This document shows, piece after piece, positions 32,001-42,285 of a stretch of DNA of 47,500 nt. Every line of letters starts with the position of its first letter. Position 1 is the stretch's first letter. The notes below the pieces were generated by a model. It made no database searches, was not told the DNA's origin, and was given only the letters and a program-made list of their open reading frames with translations. A program made the position numbers and the translations under genes. The stretch is taken from NCBI RefSeq assembly GCF_964340395.1, contig NC_135557.1, forward strand, positions 17,842,230 to 17,889,729. Direction: 5' to 3'. The stretch comes from Glandiceps talaboti. Taxonomy: Eukaryota > Hemichordata > Enteropneusta > Spengelidae.

Positions 32001-34014
32001 GATATCCATTTGACCAAATACCGATTCTCAAAGTTGATGGATATATTCTTGCGCAGTCCAGAGCAATAGCTAGATTCGTTGCCAAGGAACATGGTAAGTA
32101 GTGTCTACTATAAGAGAGTTTGGTATATCTTGTGTCATGTTATTTTAAAATTAAACTTTTCATTTAAAAATTTGCAAGAAACACAAGACATGTTTCGAAC
32201 AAATACCTTGTGGTTTTTAAGTGTCTAAGCTGGAGCTGTCAGAATGATTCAAATTTGCCAGAGTTGTTTTACAAACTAGGGGTGGGAAAAACTTTTGTTT
32301 GTTTTCACATTCAGTTATTTGTTTTAATATGTAAATTCGGACGTACAATTAGTTGTCAGTTATTTGCGTCATTCTAGGACAAGTGATTGTTTCACAATAA
32401 GAGTCTGTTTCTCAATCAAAGTAGAAGAAGAGAACTTAATAAATGTATGAATCAATCTGCCTCCATGACGATACAGTGTAACACTGTTAGTCAGAATTTT
32501 GTAGAGTCAAACGATGATTTTTGTTGAATCTGACGACGTTTTGTTTCAGTATTCTGATTTAATTGTAAGTGTGTACTATAGACGTTGGAAAGAGAACGCC
32601 TATGGTTTATGCCGGTATGTTTTGAATTTAGCAATTAGGCCATAAAATAGATACTAGATGACTTTTGTTTTAAAAAAAGACATCCTTCAAGATTTTGTTT
32701 GAAGTCTGTTTGGTACAAAATTGTCCATCAAGACAACAATATATACATGGGTGTTTGATACCTATTATGTCAACGAGCTATGATACGAGTCACTTGATGT
32801 TAGTAGTAAATATTTTTATCAGGAAGGATACGCTCGAGAAATACAGAAATTTGATATGAAGTGTGCAAGTGTGTTGGAGGACAGCTTTTCCAGTTACCAA
32901 TCAAGAACTGAATATATTTTTTAACGTATTTCAAAAACCTACATCCTTCCATTCACATCATGACTGTGTGTTTGAAATCTATTCCACCCAAAACGCTAAA
33001 TCAGGACTACAACATACACTCTTTTTGACATTTTTCAAAGAAATTTAACTGACAGAGATACCAGGCACGTGATGTTTGTATTCAATATTTTTTACCAGGA
33101 CTTGCCGGCAAGGATAATCTTGAAAATGCAAAGATTGATGTTATTGTTGATGTGTTGGAAGATGTTTTGGTGGACTTTTTGGATTTTTTCTTCTTTGAGA
33201 CAGACGAAGAAAAGAAAGTAAGTGCCACCTCATAATTCAATATTGACGCACGACTTGTGCGTCACTATGGATGGATGCTGGCAACAAACCAGTAAACTGA
33301 ATAAATTATGTAAAGTAGCACACAAGCAAGACTTTTCCTTACGGACTTAGAAGCTAGCATTATATTACCAGTAATAATTTCAGTTTCTGTCGAGGGGGCG
33401 CTGTGTCTATTCCTTCACGCTTGAATGCAGTGGGAATTCCATGTATACAGGTAATGCTAGAGGGAGCTAAAAAGTTACTGGAAAATAGAAGTTGCCTTGG
33501 AACTTCCCTCAGGTGACATTACATTTGTACACACTCAGACAACTTCAAATGCGAAATAAATAATAACAGATGTGCTGTACACAGTTTAGATTTAGAAGTA
33601 GTCATCCACAAGTAATCATGTTGATTATCTGTAGCAAAGTAATCAATTGAGGACATTAAAATCGACGTGTAATTTTTTTCACCGAAGCATATTTCTAGTG
33701 CACCGTACAAGAATAGCAATATTTATCACTGTAATTCGAGAACGAATCCTGCTGTGTATGGTGTACCTGTTAATATTAGTCTAAAGTTGAAATATGTGTA
33801 TGTTTTAGGCCTAAAAAAAATAAAATTGCAAAAAGTGTGAAGTCTCATATGAGAAATAGTGGTTGCAGAAACTGACATCAACTTAAAAAGCCACTAAAAT
33901 TGTTCGTCCAATCTGTAATGGCTGTACATCTGATAGGAAGAAATAAACAACAGGGAGACCATTTGGAAAATAATGGAAAGCCTGAATAGACACGCACGCA
34001 CGTACACACGCACG

Positions 34015-34061
<47 letters not shown>

Positions 34062-35365
34062 GCACGCACGCACGCACGTTCGCACGCACGCAGAAAAAAT
34101 AAAAATTCTACCTACCCCCACCTATTCTAAAAATGAGCGTTACCGGAACCTCACAATTTTTTGTTATTAGGCCTTATGTAAAAACAAAAATCTTGTCCCA
34201 TGAATGAAACCCTAGGCAACTTCAATTTACCTGTAAATCTTGCTTTTCGACCTTACGGTAGAAATTCAGTTTATATATATTATTCTCGTCCCGTTTGTCT
34301 ATTAAACCATCTGCAATCTCATACAACCCTCTTTCTGTTGTATCATTCATAAAAAAAATATTTCAATGATTCAACATTAAGGGTTTACCACTACTATATA
34401 ACTATTTGCAGTGTATCCAATCCAACCCCGTCTTTTCAGCTATCCTGCCCACGTGTATAATCTTGTTATACATCTATTTTACCTTCAGAAAGTACTGGAA
34501 TCAAAATATAACACTAACAGAGTACCCGTTAGCCTAAGAGGCCTGGAGAAGTTATTGAAAGACAATAACGGTGGAGATGGATACTTTGTTGGTGATGACG
34601 TATGTGTGATCTATATCAAACTTTAATATTTCAGATTTAGATTTTGGGCCAAGTTCACTTATATCTACCAGTGTGGCTAAATGACAATATCACATGCCTG
34701 TTTTTGCCCAATGGCATATGTTGCGTGTTGACATCTGTTGTTTGTGCTCTAGACGTAATAACTGGCATAAGTCTCAGCTGTGAGATCTGTCCCCTGAGTT
34801 TGTCGCCTCTTGTGAATTTATCCTAGCGAGATATTTAACCCACATCAACGTCAAGTTGGCGAGTGCTCAGGGAGTTTTGGGGAACACTTTGGTCGGTCTG
34901 TTTTACTGGCACCTTCGTCCTATGATATAGACCACGAAACCATGTCTCCGAGTGTTGTGCCAATTAATTAAGCCCGACACTGAACAGGCTCCATGAAATC
35001 ACCGCAGAATTTTATCTATGCAAACATAGCATCAAAATCAGACAGAAAATCAAATCATGGTGTCTGTGTACATATACGAATAGTGAAAATAACTGTATTG
35101 TACGGTGGGGCATACAACCTATAAAGAATACATTACACCTTTGGAAGAAAAATAAATTCTTATTTCTTTGTAATGATCATTATTTCAAAACTTTCGACAG
35201 CTTTCCTGGGCAGACCTAGCGTTCCTGGCACAGATGGACTACGATGTACCCCGAAATGCTACGCTATTGGACGACTATCCAAAGTTGAAGGCTTTACGTG
35301 AAAGGGTGATGGCACTGCCTAAAATTGCAGAATGGCGTGAGAAACGACCGGAGACAAAATTATGA
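29005..35365 (+). CDS. Sigma-class glutathione S-transferase B (5 coding exons, 208 aa)
   Basis: Exons 29005-29143, 32001-32093, 33099-33217, 34489-34599 and 35201-35365 join in frame (139+93+119+111+165 nt) to 208 residues. Intron positions and phases are identical to GST A; one extra Asn in exon 4 explains the added residue. Tyr8 ([11 protein letters not shown]), cis-Pro ([10 protein letters not shown]), Ser (AQSRAIARF) and the S-x-x-D cap (SWADLAF) are kept, so it should be an active glutathione transferase. All introns are GT-AG. Differences from A are densest in exons 2-4 (for example [19 protein letters not shown] and [12 protein letters not shown]), which include helices lining the substrate pocket. 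The C-terminal exon differs at about 7 of 54 positions. Intron 1 received a 1.9-kb LINE in the opposite strand. Its own 5' flank has the expanded 86-bp repeat, so its expression may differ from A. Confidence 0.93.
29258..31140 (-). mobile_element. Truncated non-LTR retrotransposon (LINE) in GST B intron 1
   Basis: Minus-strand fragments read in the order of a reverse transcriptase. First comes [14 protein letters not shown] (near 30700), then [18 protein letters not shown], then the catalytic [13 protein letters not shown] (near 30320), GVRQGG (near 30150), [11 protein letters not shown], and the second catalytic motif [14 protein letters not shown] (near 30010). Frameshifts and stops separate the pieces, so it is dead. 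Comparison with intron 1 of GST A places the insertion between about 29258 and 31140. The order is CR1/Jockey-like; the exact clade is uncertain. It carries a 20-base C run (30133-30152) in the motif after GVRQGG. Confidence 0.8.
31217..31265 (+). promoter_or_regulatory. Conserved intron-1 block with CRE (GST B)
   Basis: TGACGTCA at 31217-31224 is followed by TTAGGGTCAC and CATTTGTCAGCTGTCTAGAG, matching the block in GST A intron 1. Upstream, ACCAAGGTCAT replaces the palindromic TGACCCGGGTCA of A. Confidence 0.45.
33991..34092. repeat. (CA)n / (CGCA)n microsatellite
   Basis: CGCA units flank a CA core, in GST B intron 3. Confidence 0.95.
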
Positions 35366-36251
35366 AATACTTGTAATATAATGTCAATGACAAAATGTAA
35401 TGAAAGAATAGTTTGATTTAAGGTGACGGATTGTAAACATTTCAATTCCTCATACAGACCTTATTTGAGAAGTATGTTGCGGCTATTAAACATATCAAGT
35501 TCAATGAGACCACAATGTTTTATATTTTTGATAAACACACTATGGTGGGGGCCCTTACTGTAAAGGCGTGTTATTGTCTAGTCTGTGTGGCCACTGTAAA
35601 ACAAGATGTTTGGAATATTTACACATGTACAATCTACCAGGGCTACCATGGATCCATTGTAATAATAGAAATATGTATGCTGCTACTGTTTATATCAGTG
35701 ATCAAATATATAGCAGATATTATGTAACGGATTGTTGTGTTATCTTCATTGTGTTTATCTGAACATGAACCCTGCGATCAGTTTCACGTCTTTCCAGTAG
35801 AAGCCTGTATCTATTGCACTTTACAAGAACAACAAAAGTTATCATTGCGATTCTGTAAGGGATCCTTATGTGCATTGGTACCTCTGAAATCGATAGTTTA
35901 GAGCTCAATTTTTTCTGTGTCGATGTAAACAAAACACAATGTCTCGTAAGGGAAATGCCAATGCAACTTCAATTGTCCTGTATGTACTGTTCGAACTAAG
36001 CAATCATTATAACCTTTAAAATTTCAGTGACATTAATAACAACATTGTATTTGTCAACTCATTATGTATGTAATCTTTTATTCAACATATCTTTCATTCA
36101 TAGTTTTAATCATAGATAAAATGAATATGATGTCAAATACACAAATTGTTATATAGTGGTTTGAATTTTTTGCATGAAAAACTTATATTCTGCTTCCACC
36201 TCTGAATTCTTATATAGGTTGTAATAGTGTTCTTCCCATGCCACACAACAC

Positions 36252-36283
36252 CTCAGACCACTATCAATCTATAGTGGTCTGAG
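36252..36283. repeat. 13-bp-arm hairpin
   Basis: Perfect arms CTCAGACCACTAT (36252-36264) and its complement (36271-36283) around a 6-base loop. The arm is nearly the same as that at 3916-3930. Confidence 0.8.
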
Positions 36284-36634
36284 ACAACACGTTTAATGTA
36301 GATCAGCCATTTTGTTGATACACTGTTGTCGACCATGTTCATATCATTCTACATAGCCGAATCAAATAACTCTATATGTGATATGTACCTGAGTTGGAAT
36401 GGTGTAAAGTGAAGGGTTTTTTTTCTTCAATAATTTTCGTCAAACAAGTTTTCAAAGCAGTTGACTGCTTAATACTCGACCACTTCTGGACAGTGGTACA
36501 GTAGAGTTGACGTCATTTCCGTTTCCTGTGTCTTTAATTTGTTATATGTTGCACCTTACAATAACTTACAGAAATGTTAACTTAACAAATGTAACAAAGG
36601 TTTGAAATGGTCACTTCAAGATTCAAAAAGAAGA

Positions 36635-36950
36635 TCAAATTATAACACAAATTCGTGACCTTTTACCCCCACTTTGGTCATGATCAATATCTGTATAATT
36701 CCCAGTACCAAATCTATCATTCTCTGTGTTTCCCGCTAATGTCTTAACTTGAATCTGGACATGCCCATTTTCTTGTTGTCGGTCCTCCATTTCCTCTTTG
36801 CCGCCAAGTTGAGTATTGTTGTCGACACCACTATGAGTTGGATGATTTCTTGTTGTCAGGAATGATGCATCTGACCCTAAACAGCCGATCCTTGAATCAG
36901 CGCAGCGAAATGCTTCTGGGGTTCTGATACTCAGGTTTCTATCGCTACCC
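36635..36950 (-). other. Unassigned ORF, possible terminal exon, in unit B only
   Basis: The frame runs about 100 codons from a possible acceptor (TTTCTCTAG, near 36970) to a stop at 36635. It is polar, rich in Asp, Glu, Gln, Asn and Gly (GGKEEMEDRQQENGHVQIQV), and ends in KRSRICVII. A C-terminal Cys-Val-Ile-Ile fits the CaaX prenylation pattern. I recognise no family and find no partner exon. It could be a random ORF. The matching place in unit A lacks this segment. Confidence 0.2.
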
Positions 36951-37573
36951 AATTTATTACCGAGTACTAGAGAAATGACAACACATACATACATATAGTT
37001 TAGATAAACTTTGAACAAAATTGAAAATGGAGACATAATCGATGGTGAAATGGTCCGCAAATTGCTAACTCATTAAACTCGCCACTGCCGTTTGTTTCTG
37101 AATGCCTAAAACAAACTATGTCAAATATATAATTGGGAACTTGGTAGGACAGAGATAGCTATGTGAATGGCTGTACACTTTCAGATAGAGCTGTATTGGA
37201 TTGTATGTTACTTAAGATGTTGATGACGTTATATAGGGCTGCTGTACATGTGTCGATATACGTCTATGCCAGAAGTAATAATGTTAGTGTTACAACCATA
37301 TTTATGATAAGTACAAGGTGCTATTATTATTATTTCTTGACTGCTTTATACATGCCCCTGATACATATCAGCACCCACCTCGCACCCCTCTCACTTAACC
37401 ACAAGGGAGCCTTCAGTAATTACGAGGGGGAGGGCCGGGGGAAATCAATCCTAGACTGTGGCTGAAAAATGTGACCTTCTCCTAAGTCTCCTTAGGTGAC
37501 CCTCCCTCAGGTTCCTTTCTCTAAAATATGACTTTCCTCCTGTTCAAATATTTCAATGAAAAACATGTTTAAC

Positions 37574-37665
37574 ATGGCCGCCCTGTGGCATAGTTGTTAG
37601 AGTTGAAGATTAAAGGTCCTGGGTTCGAATCCCCCTAGAGACAGGGATTTTTTTCTGCAGTAAGA
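37574..37665 (+). mobile_element. tRNA-derived SINE head
   Basis: An A-box-like GTGGCATAGTTGTTAG (about 37585-37600) and a perfect B box GGTTCGAATCC (37622-37632) are visible. The acceptor stem does not pair, so it is a SINE fragment and not a tRNA gene. Confidence 0.7.
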
Positions 37666-38164
37666 TCCCAACACATTGATAGATTGAAAGACATTCGTTA
37701 TTTCCAACTATTACCACCACAGCGATATTGTGTTTGTATTAAATCTGGCCATAATTCCCAAAGATTAGATAATCGCACAACTGACAACCTCAGGACCAAG
37801 CTTAAGGTCAGCATCTCAACCTCACCTCCTTATCCTCAATATCTTGACACGTTGTTCCACCTTCACTACTAAGAGACCCGCTCCTCTCCTCAAAAAAACA
37901 ACTAAAAGTTAATTCACTGCATTTCCCTGATATGTTATGATATTACTTGACAATGACGGCAGTGGTGGAATGTGGTAGCAGTAGGATTTGGGACTGTGGT
38001 GGCAGTGGTGGGATGCCAATATCATAAAATAACGCAAAGCTAGATGCCATATAACTCAAAGTGAAATGTGACCCTCTCCTTATTTCAATTTTCTAAAATA
38101 TGGCCTTCCCATTATGACCGATTTGTAAAAAGTGAACCCCGAATTCCCCTGGCCTTTCCCTTGT

Positions 38165-39050
38165 AATTACCGAATGATGATATGATGATATGTGTTTTAT
38201 TGTCATATATATACTGATACATATATAATGAAATGTGCATTGATTTTGCGTGTAATGAAAAATTTACAAAAACAATATTCTGTAGAGGACTCCTAACACG
38301 AAATTGATGCGTCAATAGAGAACTTAAATTGATTCATTAAGAGTGCGGACTGCAGTTGGGTAAAAGCTAAACAATGTGCGATTAGAACCTGATTTGATCG
38401 AACGGTACCGCTCGCCTGAGCGCATAAGTTGGAATAAATTACGTGCTGGATGGAAATCGTCTTTTACAATTGACTGAGCTCTTTTCTTTACTTGAGCGTT
38501 GTACAACTCATTAAGAAAAGGAAGTTGACATCCAATGATGCTACTGGCAGTGTTAACGATTCGATTGAGACGTTTCCGGTCATCAACTGTGGCATTGCCC
38601 CACCAAACGATGATTGACAGTGTCAGGACACTCTCAATCACCGCTCGGTAGAACTTAATCAACAGTCTCTGGCTGACACGGAAACTTCTCAATCGTCTTA
38701 AGAAGAACAGTCTTTTCTGTGCTTTCTTCACAATATGATCAGTATTGATTTCCCATTTCAGATCGGCTGAGAGGTAAACACCGAGAAACTTAAAATACTG
38801 CACTATTTCAACCTCTGAGTTGTTGATGACTAGAGGAACGATATCAGATGGATTCCTTCGAAAGTCCACAATAATCTCTTTGGTCTTTTTGACATTCAGT
38901 TCAAGATTGTTTTCAGAGCACCATGTTATGATAGTGTTCACTTCATTATGATATGATGTTTCATCGTTTTTTATTAATCCGCCGACGGTGGTGTCATCAG
39001 CAAATTTGATGATAAAATTATTATCAGACACAGTAACGCAATCATGTTCC
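38165..39050 (-). mobile_element. L2-like LINE, 5'-truncated, with open RT C-terminal ORF
   Basis: A 235-codon uninterrupted ORF (39031-38324) contains IIKFADDTTVGGLIKNDE (the F/YADD catalytic motif), WCSENNLELNVKKTKEIIVDFRR, FKFLGVYLSADLKW and KKAQKRLFFLRRLR. It continues with FYRAVIESVLTLSIIVWWGN and ends ...RSGERYRSIKSGSNR...FYPTAVRTLNES. This order is characteristic of L2-clade elements abundant in fish and invertebrates. A tail with ATGACAATAAAA (complement near 38195) and short ATC-rich repeats follows. The open frame suggests a recent insertion. It starts only about 30 bp after the guanylate cyclase stop codon, in the same orientation, so it probably lies in that gene's 3' UTR. Confidence 0.8.
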
Positions 39051-39076
39051 CTAACATGTCATTTTTGGTTCTGATT

Positions 39077-39684
39077 TCAGTTTAATGAATACATACATGT
39101 TGGTGATACTCCCCATGCAGGTAACGTGGGAATATCAACATCAATTTGACCCCATTCCGGTCCCATCAGCTCCTCTTCTGATAACTTAGTATTTTCAACA
39201 CAGAAGTAGGTGAACATCTTTCCTTTGCCTTTAATATTTATCTCTCCTCTCGTTTCAAACTTGTAAGAATTGGTATTGTGCAGCACCCTTAAAATTAAAA
39301 AAAAAATCGTCAGTGTGTGAAAAAATCTAATAAGGTTACTTCTCGAATATCGTGAAAGCAAACAATTTGTGATTGTCTGTTCATGTCTTTAGGTCTATGT
39401 CTGTGTGTTTCTCGCGTGTGCCTGTGTGTGTCTCTCAAAATGTCAGTGGGTGTGTATATATATGGCTATTTATCTTTGGATTTGAAAAGGTGGACTTTCA
39501 GATGTTATCAATTCTTATATGTATACATGAAATTATTGATTAAGTTTCATTCCAATGATGCAGTCGTTTGAGATGCTTTACGTGTCCACAGACAGACAGA
39601 CAGACATACCTACATACATACATACATACATACATACATACATACATACATACATACATACATGCATACATGCATGCATGCATG

Positions 39685-39768
<84 letters not shown>

Positions 39769-42249
39769 TTACATTATCTTAATTCAAGGGAGGTAAAAGT
39801 AGATAGTTTAAGTAAGAAGACTTAAAAAGATACTTTTATTGTCAGACTCTGGGTTCTCTGTATTCTACTTACATATGAGTGTATAAACTAATGTGCACTT
39901 TGCCAGGGACACCATTACTTTCGATCCGTGAGGCCGTGTTAACTGTATCACCAAACAAACAATAACGTGGCATCTTCTTACCAACAACCCCTGCAACAAC
40001 TGCTCCGCTGTGTATGCCTACACGTATCTGTTCACAACACAAAGACATAACATCAGAAATTCAAGTAGCTATAAAAAGTCAGGTAAGGTTGATAATGGTA
40101 GGAAGCGTCATTATGGTTTTGGATGTAGAACGACATCATATTTTGAAATATTTTAGGTGGGGGGGGTTGAGATTAACTTGTTTTGGATTGGGAGAAGGTA
40201 CTCGTCATTTGTGCAATGGCCGGATAAAGTACTCACTGTGGTTAATTTCTTGTTCTCATGTCTCACGCATGCGCACATCCTTAATATTATTATTTTATGC
40301 GAAAATACTGAGATTCACCTGTATTGGTTCTCCCGTGCTTGGTGAGGTGACCTCCTGTGCGGCTTTAAGAATCCCAAGACCAAAATTAGCTACTTTCTCT
40401 GCATGTGCTTTGGAAGGTGTTGGCAAACCACCGACTACCATGTATGCATCACCGATTGTTTCAACCTAGAAAACACAAACAATTTGTTTGTTAATAACCA
40501 AATTTAATGTCCTCAGGTTGATTATAATACTTGGCATGCATGGTTATTATCTAATTTTCTTATACGTCCTTAGATTGTGAAGTTATTATTCAATGACCAT
40601 TTTCTAAGATGGTGCCCAAAATGGCTACGTGATGTCAAAGGTCAGATGGTAAACAAATATGGCGTCCAAAATATTCAGTTAACATTCTTCGAGACACATA
40701 TACGTGCATTTGATACAAGGTTTAATGTCGCGGAATAATAAAGCTTAAAGCTGCTCTTCCTGTAACTAGGGTATTGTGTGTTTCGAGTGAACAACCAACA
40801 ATATATATAATCACTGAAAACTGTTAAAATAGCAATAATTAAACATTGTACATGCTAATTAGTGGTCGAGTTATCATTTAGTAATACAGTAACAGGTTGA
40901 AGTCGTCTTCCTGTTGGAGTTGATTTTAGGGTTCGGACCCAAAAATCAATTTGATTGGATTCAGTGTACCAGGTTATATATACAACTACACATATGTTTA
41001 CACTGGTGATTTAATGCTTTACATGGTGAACGATATATCATATTACTAGTAAGTCATTACATAAAAACAAACAGTTAAAAAAGTCCTAATTGCAGCTTGT
41101 GGAACCTTAAGACGATATGTACGTATTAAGACTATTCATAAGTACCTTGTAAACATCGTGAACCGTTGTCAATCGATCGAATCGCAAATACATCTGGTTC
41201 AGAAGATGGACAATCTGCATGGGTTTACATTCGGAGCACATATCTGTGAACTTGACAATGTCACTGAAAAGAACTGATGCTTCATCGTACTCGCCTAAAG
41301 TAAACAGAGAAGGGAATAAAAGAAAACGAACAAACGTTTTCGATATAGATTCCAGATAACATTGTACAGAGTACAGAAAAGTTGCTAATCACATGTTGAG
41401 GGCGTAATCAGCTGTATCACTTTGAACAACGAGTGTATCACACTATTTAGCCTTAACAGTGGGGTGGTGGTGTGAGGTGAATATTTCAATAACTATACAA
41501 ATACAAATACCATTACCTGCCTCTACACTTCGCCCCTCCCTGAGATCATTGGCCACTTGCTTAGGGAGCATTGAGTAAAGTAATATATCCGTCTTCAGTT
41601 TTTCGTCCTGTAGTTCTCGCATAAGTACCCTAAGTTCCTCCTTCTTTTGTTCCAGTTGATTCGCCAGTTCAATTTCGGCTGTTCTCTGCTGATTCAACAA
41701 TATGAGATCTCGCGTGACATCATGTGCAGCTATGTCTGAGAAGTGCATGTTATGGTCTTGTAGATCTTGTAGGCTCACCAGACGTGGTGAGCCAAGAAAT
41801 ATGATACATTGTAAACTTTCCATCCAAACCATTTGACCTGTGAATATCAAAAAGACAACATACACGTCAATAACATTCACTGCAACTAAACATTTGTTTT
41901 CGCTCAAAACCCAAAGTGTTCAACAAGTAAGTCTTTGTTTTTATAAGCTTAGTTGATGAGTCCTGCATACTAGTAATATATGGTTTAGTAGTTATTATTG
42001 ATTTCCAGAGTACTGCTAAAATTAGAACTTAACTGTATCTGCATTTGTTCTCCATTTCATGGTTGGCGGGTTGATTGATTGGTTGGTTGGTTGGTTGGTT
42101 GGTTGGTTGATTGGGTGAGTCAGTCAGTCAGTCAGTCAGTTGGTGAGTGTGTGTGTGTGTGTGATTAATTGGTTGGTTGGTTGGTTAGTTGGTTGGTTGG
42201 TTGGTTGGTTGGTTGGTTGGTTGGTTGGTTGGTCGGTCGGTCGATCGAT

Positions 42250-42285
<36 letters not shown>

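Larger units (their letters stand above)
35366..38030. other. GST B 3' flank; second copy of the duplicated non-coding sequence
   Basis: Homologous to 26411-28125, except for extra sequence at about 36190-36945 that contains a hairpin and an unassigned minus-strand ORF, and a SINE at 37574-37665. No other gene is visible. Confidence 0.6.

Noticed and set aside
40014-40469. 151-codon plus-strand ORF
   Set aside because: It lies antisense to two cyclase exons that have clear family similarity and good splice sites.
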